64,000 bases of DNA from Halomonas sp. ALS9 (GTDB lineage Bacteria > Pseudomonadota > Gammaproteobacteria > Pseudomonadales > Halomonadaceae): positions 124,001 through 188,000 of the forward strand of contig NZ_LXRG01000183.1 in NCBI RefSeq assembly GCF_001651035.1. The letters run 5' to 3'. Numbering within the stretch: position 1 is the first letter of the stretch; each line of letters opens with the position of its first letter. Under the pieces are notes generated by a model. The model was not told where the DNA came from. It saw only the letters and a list, made by a program, of their open reading frames with translations, and did no database searches. The translations under genes were made by a program, and so were the position numbers. This document shows, piece by piece, positions 33,868 to 42,264 of this stretch.

Positions 33868-34598
33868 GTCAGCGCGCTTTATCTCGCTTGCAGTTGCACA
33901 ATCTGCACTTGGCCCAGGCGCGTCGCACGGTGCTGGAACACCTTGAGGGCGACTTCAAGCCGGGCGCCATTACCGCGCTGATCGGCGCCAACGGTGCCGG
34001 CAAAAGCACGTTAATTCAGGCCATTATGGGCGAACTTCGGCCCATTAGTGGCGAAGTGGTGTGCACCGTGCCCAAGGAGCGCCGGGCGTGGTTGCCCCAG
34101 CAGTTGGCGTTAGACCTGACCTTCCCCATGAGCGTGGAAGAGTTGGTGATGACCGGCAGTTGGCCCAGCCACGGCGCGTTAACCGGCTACTGTGCGGGGC
34201 ATTACCGCAAAGGCCGCGAGATTATGGCGCGGCTGGGTATTTCCCATTTGGCCCACCGTCCGTTGGGCGAGCTTTCCGGCGGCCAGCGCCAGCGTGCCCT
34301 GATTGGCCGCACGCTAATGCAGGAAGCCGAGCTGTTACTGCTAGATGAGCCGTTTGCCAATGTGGATAGTGAAACCGTGGATATTTTAATCCGCATCCTA
34401 CGCCAGATGGCGGATGACGGTGCGACGATTATTGTCGTGCTCCACGATATGGATCACCTGCGCCGCCTGGCCGATGAAGTGCTGATGCTTAACGGCGGCC
34501 ATGGCCGCTGGGTGGCGCCCAGTGCGCTTAATCCCCAACATGCACCTGCTCAAGTGGTGCCGTTTATCATGGGAGGACGCCATGCTGGATCTGCTTAA
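33864..34598 (+). CDS. znuC: Zinc ABC transporter ATP-binding protein ZnuC
   Basis: The 244-residue ATPase has Walker A IGANGAGKSTLI, signature LSGGQRQRALIGR, Walker B AELLLLDEPFANVD and the switch His in VVLHDMDHLRR. It powers high-affinity zinc import. The start at 33864 gives MSQRALSRLQLHNLHLAQAR and overlaps the preceding small gene by four bases. Its stop overlaps the znuB start by 17 bases. The zinc assignment comes from znuA and the Zur-like box; alone it could also be a manganese ATPase. Confidence 0.92.
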   Translation: MSQRALSRLQLHNLHLAQARRTVLEHLEGDFKPGAITALIGANGAGKSTLIQAIMGELRPISGEVVCTVPKERRAWLPQQLALDLTFPMSVEELVMTGSWPSHGALTGYCAGHYRKGREIMARLGISHLAHRPLGELSGGQRQRALIGRTLMQEAELLLLDEPFANVDSETVDILIRILRQMADDGATIIVVLHDMDHLRRLADEVLMLNGGHGRWVAPSALNPQHAPAQVVPFIMGGRHAGSA

Positions 34599-35472
34599 CG
34601 CCTGGTTTGTCAGCCCGTTCGATTACGGTTTTATGCGCCGGGCGGTGGTGGGCGGCTTGGCACTTTCGCTGGCCGCCCCGCCGCTGGGGGTATTTTTGGT
34701 ACTGCGCGGCATGAGCCTGATTGGCGACGCCATGGCCCACGCGATTTTGCCCGGTGTGGCGCTGGGCTTCCTGCTGGCGGGATTTTCGCTGCCGATTATG
34801 AGCATTGGCGGGGTGCTGTTTGGGTTAATGGTCGCGCTGCTGGCGGGGGCAGTGTCGAAAATGGGTGGCCAGCGGGAAGATGCCGCCATGGCGAGCTTTT
34901 TTATTATTTCACTAGCCGCGGGCGTGATGCTGATTTCGCTGGGCGGTAGCAGTGTTGATCTTACCCACGTGCTGTTTGGCTCGATTTTGGCGATCAACTC
35001 TACCGCGCTGCTGCTGATCGCGGGTATCAGCACGCTAATTGTGGTGACCCTGGCGGTGGTGTTCCGTGCCCTGGTCGTGGAGTGCCTTGACCCGCTGTTT
35101 TTACGCGGCCAGAGCCGTCGCAGTGGCTGGGTACACAGCGTGTTTTTAGGTCTGCTGGTACTCAACCTAACCGCCGGTTTTCAAACCCTGGGTACGCTGA
35201 TGGCAGTGGGGCTGATGATGCTGCCCGCCACTTCGGCGCGCTTTTGGAGCAAACGCTTAGAGGGCTTGATCGGCATTGCCATTGTGCTGGCCATGGTGGC
35301 GAGCACCGGCGGCCTGCTGCTCTCGTTTCATTTGGATATCCCTTCGGGCCCCAGCATTATTTTGCTGGCCGGGTTCGGTTACCTCTTCTCAGCCCTGTTT
35401 GGTCGTTACCACAGCTTGGCAGCCAAACTGCGGCGTAAAACAACGCCGCTAACTGTTGAGCACGGGGCTTAA
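34582..35472 (+). CDS. znuB: Zinc ABC transporter permease ZnuB
   Basis: This 296-residue ABC-3 family permease starts MLDLLNAWFVSPFDYGFMRR at 34582 after GGGAGGAC. It has about eight hydrophobic helices, including FLVLRGMSLIGDAMAHAILP, the conserved ABC-3 segment, and TLGTLMAVGLMMLPATSARF, which contacts the ATPase. It forms the inner-membrane zinc channel with ZnuC. Confidence 0.93.
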   Translation: MLDLLNAWFVSPFDYGFMRRAVVGGLALSLAAPPLGVFLVLRGMSLIGDAMAHAILPGVALGFLLAGFSLPIMSIGGVLFGLMVALLAGAVSKMGGQREDAAMASFFIISLAAGVMLISLGGSSVDLTHVLFGSILAINSTALLLIAGISTLIVVTLAVVFRALVVECLDPLFLRGQSRRSGWVHSVFLGLLVLNLTAGFQTLGTLMAVGLMMLPATSARFWSKRLEGLIGIAIVLAMVASTGGLLLSFHLDIPSGPSIILLAGFGYLFSALFGRYHSLAAKLRRKTTPLTVEHGA

Positions 35473-35545
35473 TTTTTAGCCCTTATGTTTACCTTATGTC
35501 TAAACATGAGGTTTAAACGTAAGGCTTCACTGTAAGGAGTGCTGT

Positions 35546-36703
35546 ATGTCTTTTGCCTCTTCATCACGCTGGTTAGTCGGCGTCTCCGCCATGCTGGCGC
35601 TGCCTGCGGCCATCGCCAATGAGCGCGTTCAGGTGGTGACTAGCTTCTCTATCCTGGCGGATATGGTGAAAAACGTAGGCGGCGAGCACGTTGATGTGAC
35701 CTCTCTGGTCGCTGCCGATGGCGACGCCCACGTTTACTCCCCTAGCCCTGGCGATGCCCGCTCCCTGGCCAATGCTGATTTAGTGGTGTTCAACGGCCTG
35801 CTATTTGAGGGTTGGATGGAGCGTTTGATTAGCGCCAGCGACTACTCGGGCGCGTTGGTTACCGCGACCGATGGTATTGAGCCGCTCTCCTACGCTGGGC
35901 ATAACGAGCATGGGCATGACCATGAAGAGCATGCCCACGAAGAGCACGACCACGATCATGAAGACCATGACCATGAAGACCATGACCATGACCATGATGA
36001 GCATGATCACGCAGAACATGCGGATGAGCACGCCGGTCACGATCATGGCAGTCAAGATCCCCACGCCTGGCAGGATATGCACCAGGCCGAGGTGTATGTG
36101 GCCAATATCCGCGATGGTTTAATCGCTGCGGACGCTGACAACGCCGACGAATATCGCGCCAATGCGGAGCAGTATTTACAGGAAATGGCCGAGGTAGACG
36201 CCGAGATCCGCGCGCTGATTGAAGAGATCCCAGCCTCCACCAGCGTGATTACTGGCCACGACTCCTTTGGCTACTTCTCAAGCGCCTATGGGGTAACCTT
36301 CCTCTCTCCGGTAGGGCTTTCTACGGAAGCCGACCCCAGTGGCGCCAGCATGGCGGCGCTAGTGGATGTGATTGAGCAGGAGAACGTGCAAGCGCTGTTC
36401 CATGAAAACATGACCAATCAGTCGATCATCACCCAGCTCGCCGAGGAAACCGGCCTGCCGATCGCCGGCACGCTTTACGCCGATGCGTTAGCTTCGGAAG
36501 GCGAAGCCAGCACCTACCTGGGCATGATGCGCCACAATGCCCATGTGCTGCACGATGCGCTGGCCCAGCCTGGTGGTCATAAAGACGGGCATGAAGAGGC
36601 TGGCCATGACGATCATGAGCACAGTCACGATCACGAAGACCATGACCATGACCATGACCATGACCATGACCATGACCATGACCACAGTGAGCATAGCCAC
36701 TAA
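35546..36703 (+). CDS. znuA: Periplasmic zinc-binding protein ZnuA with two His/Asp-rich regions
   Basis: The 385-residue protein has a signal peptide (cleavage near AIANE), then VTSFSILADMVKNVGG and the zinc-ligand region DGDAHVYSPSPGD. A His-rich loop with many H-D/E repeats follows (about residues 120-170). The second His is in VITGHDSFGYFS, and a long HD-repeat C-terminal tail (about residues 345-385) is unusual. It captures zinc for ZnuBC. The tail is encoded by seven CATGAC hexamers at 36641-36682 and may vary in length. AAGGAG precedes the ATG. Confidence 0.95.
   Translation: MSFASSSRWLVGVSAMLALPAAIANERVQVVTSFSILADMVKNVGGEHVDVTSLVAADGDAHVYSPSPGDARSLANADLVVFNGLLFEGWMERLISASDYSGALVTATDGIEPLSYAGHNEHGHDHEEHAHEEHDHDHEDHDHEDHDHDHDEHDHAEHADEHAGHDHGSQDPHAWQDMHQAEVYVANIRDGLIAADADNADEYRANAEQYLQEMAEVDAEIRALIEEIPASTSVITGHDSFGYFSSAYGVTFLSPVGLSTEADPSGASMAALVDVIEQENVQALFHENMTNQSIITQLAEETGLPIAGTLYADALASEGEASTYLGMMRHNAHVLHDALAQPGGHKDGHEEAGHDDHEHSHDHEDHDHDHDHDHDHDHDHSEHSH
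36641..36682. repeat. Hexanucleotide tandem repeat (CATGAC)7 inside znuA
   Basis: Seven perfect CATGAC units encode an alternating His-Asp tract at the end of ZnuA. Change by whole units keeps the frame, so length variation would alter the zinc-binding tail without inactivating the gene. Confidence 0.9.
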
Positions 36704-36727
36704 GCGGGCCGGATAAACAAGCGCAGC

Positions 36728-37603
36728 TCAGGCATTAATCGCCGTGAGCAGCCACTCCCGGAAAGACGCCATAGCGCGGGTTTCCGGGCGTGTTTGCAGG
36801 CGAGTCAACCAGTAACCTCCCAAACTGACAGCAGTGTCAAAAGGCTGTACCAGCGCGCCGCTGCTCAGTTGGCGGGGAAACATCAGCGGTGGCGCCAGCG
36901 CCACGCCTACCCCTTGTATCGCGGCTTCCACCATGGCGATGGAAGAGTCGAACACAATGCCGTTAGTCATCGCAACGCTGCGCGGTAGCCCCGCCGCTAA
37001 TAGCCACTCGGTCCACTCATCGGCGCGGTAAGAGCGCAGCCAGGTCTCGCCTAATAGATCGGCAGGCGTGTTAAGCCGTGCAGCAATGGTAGGCGTGCAC
37101 ATGACCGACAGTGACGCCGGTAGCAGCGGCTGCGCCGCGGTGCCGTGCCAGGCCCCCGTGCCAAAACGTATAGCAAAGTCGAGCCCTTCACCGGCAATAT
37201 CTGCGCGGTTGTTATGGGTGGAAAGACGCAAATCGACAAACGGGTACTTGTCCTGAAAATCCGCCAGCCTTGGCAGCAGCCAGCCGACGGCAAAGGTTCC
37301 CACCACCCCGACATTTAACACTTCCCGGTAGCTGCTCTCGCCCACCCGTTCCAGGGTATGGGAGATCTGATCGAATGAACTCTTCAATACTGGCAGCAGC
37401 AGCTCACCCTCCTGAGTCAGCATTAGCCCCCTAGGCAAGCGCTTGAACAGCGGCACCTTCAGCTGCGTTTCGAGCAGCTTCACCTGATGGCTGACCGCCG
37501 CCTGGGTGACATGCAGCTCTTCAGATGCTCGGGTAAAGCTTAGATGCCTGGCCGACGCTTCAAAGGCGCGCAGCGCTTTTAACGGCAGGTAGGGACGCAC
37601 CAC
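36728..37603 (-). CDS. ampR: AmpR-like LysR-family regulator of ampC
   Basis: The 291-residue regulator matches AmpR: VRPYLPLKALRAFEASARHL, SFTRASEELHVTQAAVSHQV (helix-turn-helix), and FKRLPRGLMLTQEGE. The C-terminal effector domain binds peptidoglycan fragments. It lies divergent from the class C beta-lactamase gene, the classic ampR-ampC arrangement. I chose GTG 37603, which gives MVRP and the normal AmpR length. TTG 37615 would add four residues. It should activate ampC when muropeptides accumulate. Confidence 0.88.
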   Translation of the reverse strand: MVRPYLPLKALRAFEASARHLSFTRASEELHVTQAAVSHQVKLLETQLKVPLFKRLPRGLMLTQEGELLLPVLKSSFDQISHTLERVGESSYREVLNVGVVGTFAVGWLLPRLADFQDKYPFVDLRLSTHNNRADIAGEGLDFAIRFGTGAWHGTAAQPLLPASLSVMCTPTIAARLNTPADLLGETWLRSYRADEWTEWLLAAGLPRSVAMTNGIVFDSSIAMVEAAIQGVGVALAPPLMFPRQLSSGALVQPFDTAVSLGGYWLTRLQTRPETRAMASFREWLLTAINA

Positions 37604-37752
37604 CTTGACCCCCAAATTTTTCTAATAGCTCGGGCAAAATATCGCTGTTTGTGAATTCACACAGCGCGCCGTAAATTAACCCCTGCCACGCTCTTTACGG
37701 TGGGTGATACCACCCAGCTTTCTCTCAACGCTAAACACAACAGGATATTGGT
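37604..37752. promoter_or_regulatory. ampR-ampC divergent control region
   Basis: This 149-base region separates the divergent regulator and lactamase genes. It contains the perfect palindrome TGTGAATTCACA (37650-37661), a candidate part of the AmpR operator. AmpR binding between such gene pairs is established for enterobacteria and Pseudomonas; the exact site here is inference. Confidence 0.5.
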
Positions 37753-38922
37753 ATGGGTAAGATATTATCAGCAAAATCCGGACTTATCATGACAGGTTCT
37801 CTTCTTATCGGCAGCTATGCATGGGCATCTGATACTGCTGAAAACGCCGATGTCGAGGCACTGGTGAACGACACTATTGCGCCTTTGATGGCGGAGCACC
37901 GTATTCCAGGCATGGCGGTCGCTGTGAGCATCGGTGGCCAACAGCATTACTTTAATTATGGGGAAGCTGACCAAGAAGCGGGCATTCCAGTTACCGATGA
38001 GACGCTGTTCGAGCTCGGCTCCATCAGTAAGATCTTCACGGCGGCGTTAACAGGCTATGCCCAGTCCAGCGGCGCCCTTTCGCTTTCTGACCCGGCCAGC
38101 CAGTATCTGCCCGCCCTTGAAGGCAGCGTCTTCGATGAGATCACGCTACTGGAACTGGGCACCTACACGGCAGGCGAGCTGCCGCTGCAGTTTCCTGATG
38201 CGGTACAAAGCGAAGCGCAAATGCTCGACTACTATCGCCAGTGGCAGCCTGAATCTGCCCCCGGCAGCCAACGCCTCTACTCCAACCCGAGCATAGGCCT
38301 GATGGGCTATCTAACCGCCCAACGCCTTGGCAAACCGTTCGAGACGCTGATGGAAGAAGCAGTGTTCGCCCCGCTAGGGCTTGAGCATAGCTATTACCAG
38401 GTACCGGAAGCGCAGCAGGCGCACTACGCCTATGGTTACTCAAAAGAGGATAAGCCCATTCGGGTCAACCCAGGCATGCTGGATGCTCAAGCTTACGGTT
38501 TGAAATCAACAGCCGCCGACGTGCTGACGTTCGTGGAAGCCCATATGAATAGCGCACTAGACGAGCCAGTTAGCCAAGCCTTGGCAGCTACGCGCACAGG
38601 CTACTTTGAGTTCGGTGATATGACCCAAGGGCTGGGTTGGGAAAGCTATGCCTACCCGGTGGCGCTTGAGCAATTACTGGCGGGCAACTCCCTTGAGATG
38701 ATTTTGCAGCCCAACCCCGCCAACCGCTTAACCCCGCCGCTCGCCCCCAGACAGCAAGCGCTTTACAACAAAACCGGCGCGACCAATGGCTTTGGCGGCT
38801 ACGTGGCCTTTGTGCCCAGCGAGCAAATTGGCATTGTGCTGCTGGCCAACCGCAACTACCCCACCCCAGCACGTATCGAGGCAGCCCACCATATTCTTAC
38901 CGCGCTCACTGAAGCGCCCTGA
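37753..38922 (+). CDS. ampC: Class C (AmpC-type) beta-lactamase
   Basis: The 389-residue exported enzyme has a signal peptide ending AWAS and the serine active site S90-I-S-K93. The Tyr motif is Y176-S-N178 (usually YAN), and the KTG triad lies at 340-342 in NKTGATNGFGGYVAFVP. The motifs and spacing fit AmpC rather than a penicillin-binding protein. It hydrolyses cephalosporins in the periplasm. Expression is probably induced through the divergent AmpR. The YSN variant is conservative and should stay active. Confidence 0.92.
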   Translation: MGKILSAKSGLIMTGSLLIGSYAWASDTAENADVEALVNDTIAPLMAEHRIPGMAVAVSIGGQQHYFNYGEADQEAGIPVTDETLFELGSISKIFTAALTGYAQSSGALSLSDPASQYLPALEGSVFDEITLLELGTYTAGELPLQFPDAVQSEAQMLDYYRQWQPESAPGSQRLYSNPSIGLMGYLTAQRLGKPFETLMEEAVFAPLGLEHSYYQVPEAQQAHYAYGYSKEDKPIRVNPGMLDAQAYGLKSTAADVLTFVEAHMNSALDEPVSQALAATRTGYFEFGDMTQGLGWESYAYPVALEQLLAGNSLEMILQPNPANRLTPPLAPRQQALYNKTGATNGFGGYVAFVPSEQIGIVLLANRNYPTPARIEAAHHILTALTEAP

Positions 38923-38942
38923 ATAAGCGTCCAGACACCTTG

Positions 38943-38965
38943 CCGCCGCCTTCGGGCGGCTTTTG
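38943..38965 (+). terminator. Terminator of ampC
   Basis: GCCGCC-TTCG-GGCGGC followed by TTTT, a compact stem with stable TTCG tetraloop, lies about 22 bases after the ampC stop. Confidence 0.85.
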
Positions 38966-39053
38966 GGTTGCATTTTTCGCTGTTGATAAGGAGACTAGCA
39001 GCCTGCTAACACCCCTTCCCGTTACTAACCTTCACTGCGAAGAGCCCTTTCCC

Positions 39054-39719
39054 ATGCGTTTAAACGCCGATTTTAGCCACTTTGCCTGTGTTACCCCGGA
39101 AGAGTATCAGTGGGTCGACTCCCCCAGCGCGGGGGTAGAACGCATGATGTTTGACCGCATTGGCGACGAAGTTGCCCGCGCCACCAGCCTTGTTCGCTAT
39201 GCCCCTAACACCCAGTTTGAGCGGCATACCCACGGCGGCGGCGAAGAGATTCTGGTGCTGGAAGGCGTGTTCGCCGATGAGCATGGACGCTACGCGGCGG
39301 GCAGCTACCTAAGAAACCCCATCGGCACTGGGCATACGCCAACGATTGGAGAGGAGGGTGCGCTGATCTTTGTCAAACTACACCAGTTTGACCCTAACGA
39401 CACGCTACAACTGGCAGTGCCTGCCCACCGACTGCCCTGGCAGCCAGACCGGCGCCCGCGCATTGCCTATAAGATGCTGCATACCTATAAACAGGAACGC
39501 ACCAGTCTGGAACGCTGGTCGGCAGGCACGTCTATTGCCTACCCCACCCTGCGCGGCGGCCTGGAGTTTTTGATTCTGGAAGGCACACTGAGTGATAGCG
39601 AGCATAGCTACACGGCGGGCACTTGGTGTCGTTATCCTAGCGGCGCGGCACCGGCGTTAACCGCCGGCGATGATGGCGTGATGATGTACCTCAAGCGTGG
39701 CCACCTGCCAACGGCTTAG
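39054..39719 (+). CDS. Bicupin protein, ChrR-like cupin
   Basis: The 221-residue protein contains two cupin domains in tandem. The first has FERHTHGGGEEILVLEGVFA (metal-binding His and Glu) and YLRNPIGTGHTP; the second has GGLEFLILEGTLSD but lacks a clear His pair, so only the first probably binds metal. It resembles the C-terminal cupin of ChrR anti-sigma factors without the zinc-binding N-terminal domain. The start at 39054 matches the first recognisable residues. Its stop overlaps the convergent DUF6164 gene by four bases. Confidence 0.75.
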   Translation: MRLNADFSHFACVTPEEYQWVDSPSAGVERMMFDRIGDEVARATSLVRYAPNTQFERHTHGGGEEILVLEGVFADEHGRYAAGSYLRNPIGTGHTPTIGEEGALIFVKLHQFDPNDTLQLAVPAHRLPWQPDRRPRIAYKMLHTYKQERTSLERWSAGTSIAYPTLRGGLEFLILEGTLSDSEHSYTAGTWCRYPSGAAPALTAGDDGVMMYLKRGHLPTA

Positions 39720-40084
39720 GCACGCGAAAGGCCCAGAAAGGGCAGCAGCGTTAGGGCCGCAATCAGGCCCACCGCTAACAGTACTAGCACCACCTGCAGC
39801 GGGTGGGCTGCCAAACGTTTCCATAGCGTCATTTGCTCGCCCCGCTCAACCGCTGCCTGATGTTCCCGCTGGGCGCGCTCAAGGCGCTCCGCCTGATAGG
39901 CTTCTAACGCGGCGATGGCCGCGTCGTGCTGGTGCGGGTTGCGCAGCCAGATAGCATCTACGCCCAGGCGGAAAAAACCCGCCTGGGTTTCATAGGTATC
40001 GAAGCCATGGTCGGCCAGCAGGTCACGCACTTCCATGGCTTCTTCGTCGGTCACGTGGCGCAGCCGGAACAGTAGTTCAGCCAT
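39716..40084 (-). CDS. DUF6164-like small membrane protein
   Basis: The 122-residue protein has an N-terminal soluble domain (ELLFRLRHVTDEEAMEVRDL, GFDTYETQAGFFRLGVDAIW), resembling a signal-transducing ferredoxin-like fold. A charged helix and a C-terminal transmembrane helix (VVLVLLAVGLIAALTLLPFL) follow. This layout matches DUF6164 proteins of unknown function. It lies 9 bases after gloA on the same strand and may be cotranscribed. Confidence 0.75.
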   Translation of the reverse strand: MAELLFRLRHVTDEEAMEVRDLLADHGFDTYETQAGFFRLGVDAIWLRNPHQHDAAIAALEAYQAERLERAQREHQAAVERGEQMTLWKRLAAHPLQVVLVLLAVGLIAALTLLPFLGLSRA

Positions 40085-40093
40085 TGGTGTGCC

Positions 40094-40630
40094 TCAAGCG
40101 TCGCCCTTCCCCGCCATCAGGTCTGCCTGAATCACTTCGATCCAGTAACCGTCAGGGTCTTTAACGAAGATAACATCTTTCATCTTGCCCTGATCGGCGC
40201 GTTTCACAAACGTTACATTATGCTCGTCAAACCACGCTTGGGCCGCCGCTAGATCCGGCACGTTAAAGCAGATATGTCCGAAGCCTTGGGGTTCGGCGTT
40301 GCCATCGTGGTAGGCAAAGTCGTCCTTATGCTCGGTGCCCCAGTTATGGGTCAACTCTAACAGCCCCTTCTGACTAAATGTCCATGCAGTTCGCGCTTGC
40401 GCATCTTCCGGCACGTTGTCGTTGGGCTCCACGTTGGCCAGAAAATACAGCGAGAACTGCATTTCTTCAAAATCCAACCGCCGCATCACCTGCATGCCAA
40501 ACACCTTTGAGTAGAACGCCAGCGCTTGCTCAGGGTCTTTCACCCTCAGCATGGTGTGGTTTAAGCGAAACCCTTGGGTTTGGGGCGGTGTGGCGACGAC
40601 GCCGGGATGCTGCTCGCCTTGAAAACTCAT
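40094..40630 (-). CDS. gloA: Lactoylglutathione lyase (glyoxalase I)
   Basis: The 178-residue enzyme converts the hemithioacetal of methylglyoxal and glutathione to lactoylglutathione. It has the vicinal-oxygen-chelate folds with FRLNHTMLRVKDPEQALAFY (metal His), LLELTHNWGTEHK (Glu/His region), GFGHICFNVPDLAAA (metal His) and DPDGYWIEVIQ (metal Glu). Its length is that of the longer, zinc-type glyoxalase I. The start at 40630 follows AGGAGAG. The first 20 residues precede the core. Confidence 0.92.
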   Translation of the reverse strand: MSFQGEQHPGVVATPPQTQGFRLNHTMLRVKDPEQALAFYSKVFGMQVMRRLDFEEMQFSLYFLANVEPNDNVPEDAQARTAWTFSQKGLLELTHNWGTEHKDDFAYHDGNAEPQGFGHICFNVPDLAAAQAWFDEHNVTFVKRADQGKMKDVIFVKDPDGYWIEVIQADLMAGKGDA

Positions 40631-40656
40631 TTCGCTCTCCTGTCGTTTATGTAGAC

Positions 40657-40724
40657 CATTCGCTGATGTGAACCATTCGCTGATGTGGATCATTCGTTGA
40701 TGTGGATCATTCGTTGATGTGGAT
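40657..40724. repeat. Four tandem 17-bp units upstream of gloA
   Basis: Units CATTCGYTGATGTGRAY-like start at 40657, 40674, 40691 and 40708; the last two are identical. They lie 27 bases upstream of the gloA start, in its promoter or leader. The remaining gap up to 40933 shows no gene. Confidence 0.85.
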
Positions 40725-40933
40725 TATCGTCTCTTACATACCGCTTACCATGGGGGCTTTAGCACCATAATACCAGCCCCTACAAGCACATAGGCAGCGT
40801 CACATCAGACTACCAATAAGCGCACTGGCAATCATAAACAAAACCCCTACACTTATTATTCACAAGCTTTACAAAAATGGTGCCTGCCACATAAGCGACG
40901 CTCTTCATTGACAGCGTCCTCTAGGAGTTTTCC

Positions 40934-41278
40934 ATGAGTGCAATTGATATGACGCTGGGTGACCAGCTGACGTTAAAGCAACTTTCCAATGCCCTGCATA
41001 ACGGCTTTTCACCCATTGTAGAAGTCGAGTCCATGGATGGTATTTACAAAGTGCGCTTTCATCACGCTAACGGCGTGTCTGACCTGAGCGACAACAAGGG
41101 CCATGTCAGCACTTTTCTGGGCACGGGTGAGATACGCGACACCCTCGGCCAACTCGGCCTAACCCACGGCGTGCTGACCTTCGCCGACCAGTGCGGCGAT
41201 GAGATGATTGGGGTTGAGGGTAAAGCCATAACGCCTGACGAGATGCTCACCTACGGTACCCGTATTTCGTTTCGCTAG
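40934..41278 (+). CDS. DUF6482-like hypothetical protein
   Basis: The 114-residue soluble protein starts SAIDMTLGDQLTLKQLSNAL. The core IVEVESMDGIYKVRFHHANG and VSDLSDNKGHVSTFLGTGEI fits the small DUF6482-type proteins seen in Halomonas and Pseudomonas. Function is unknown. AGGAGT precedes the ATG. The TPP riboswitch begins about 60 bases downstream. Confidence 0.6.
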   Translation: MSAIDMTLGDQLTLKQLSNALHNGFSPIVEVESMDGIYKVRFHHANGVSDLSDNKGHVSTFLGTGEIRDTLGQLGLTHGVLTFADQCGDEMIGVEGKAITPDEMLTYGTRISFR

Positions 41279-41339
41279 ATGGCCATCGTCCGCATCCGGG
41301 GCTTTACAGGGCTACTTCAGGCAAGGATAGTAAGCCTTC

Positions 41340-41420
41340 GACAGGGGCGCCCTCCGTTACGGCTGGGCTGAGACGCACCCTTTGAACCTGAACCGGATAA
41401 TACCGGCGTAGGGAGTCGTG
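41340..41420 (+). promoter_or_regulatory. TPP riboswitch controlling thiM-thiE
   Basis: The thi-box core is plain: GGGCTGAGA in the P2/P3 junction and CCTGAACCGGATAATACCGG then CGTAGGGA in the P4/P5 arm. It senses thiamine pyrophosphate. Downstream, CCTCCC (41434-41439) can pair with the GGGAGG ribosome site (41444-41449) of thiM, so control is probably at translation initiation. Confidence 0.95.
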
Positions 41421-41454
41421 GTACCGCTTACCACCTCCCTGCCGGGAGGATGCT

Positions 41455-42264
41455 ATGACCCTACGCCCGCTTGGCGATTACCTTGAGACGCTGCGCGCAG
41501 TGACACCCCTGGTTCACTGCATGACCAACTATGTGGCTATGAACAGTACGGCCAACCTGCTGCTAGCCACTGGTGCATCGCCTGCTATGCTGCATGCGCC
41601 TGAAGAAGTCGCCGAATTTACGGCTATTTCTGCAGGGCTTTCCATTAATATCGGCACGATCTCTTCCCACTGGGCTGACGCGATGCTGACCGCCACAGCG
41701 ACCGCCCATCAACACGCGATCCCCTGGGTATTAGACCCCGTCGCCGTTGGCGCAACGCGCTATCGCCAAACGCTCTGCACGCAGCTGCTTGCGTCTAAAC
41801 CCAGCGTTATTCGCGGCAATGCGTCGGAAATCCTTGCCCTGAACGGCTTAGCCAGCCAAGGCCGCGGCGTGGATTCCACCGCTGCCACCGGCCAAGCCGT
41901 CAACGCAGCGATAGCGCTGGCGCAACAACACGGCTGTATTGTGGCGATGACCGGTGAAAGCGACTGGGTGACGGACGGCACGCAGCACTACCGTATTAAT
42001 GGAGGGCACCCTTTGATGCCCCGCGTGACAACCCTAGGCTGTGGGCTAAGCGCGCTGGTAACGGCCTTTGTGGCTGCCAATCGTGAGGCACCTTTGGCAG
42101 CCACCACCGCCGCGCTGGCCTGCTTTGCTGTCGCAGGCGAGCGTGCCGGCAGCAACGCCCAGGGGCCTGGTAGCTTTCAGGTGGCACTGCTGGATGCGCT
42201 GTATCAACTCACCCCTGACGACCTCACCACCCATGCCCAGCTGGAGGCCCTTCATGCCGCTTGA
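41455..42264 (+). CDS. thiM: Hydroxyethylthiazole kinase
   Basis: The 269-residue ribokinase-like enzyme phosphorylates 4-methyl-5-hydroxyethylthiazole in thiamine salvage. Signatures are VHCMTNYVAMNSTANLLLA near the start, WVLDPVAVGATRYR, IRGNASEILAL and the anion-hole TTLGCGLSALVTAFVA. The last has Gly-Leu-Ser where the usual motif is GTGCMLSA, so the cysteine is retained. It is under the TPP riboswitch. The stop overlaps thiE by 11 bases. Confidence 0.95.
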   Translation: MTLRPLGDYLETLRAVTPLVHCMTNYVAMNSTANLLLATGASPAMLHAPEEVAEFTAISAGLSINIGTISSHWADAMLTATATAHQHAIPWVLDPVAVGATRYRQTLCTQLLASKPSVIRGNASEILALNGLASQGRGVDSTAATGQAVNAAIALAQQHGCIVAMTGESDWVTDGTQHYRINGGHPLMPRVTTLGCGLSALVTAFVAANREAPLAATTAALACFAVAGERAGSNAQGPGSFQVALLDALYQLTPDDLTTHAQLEALHAA

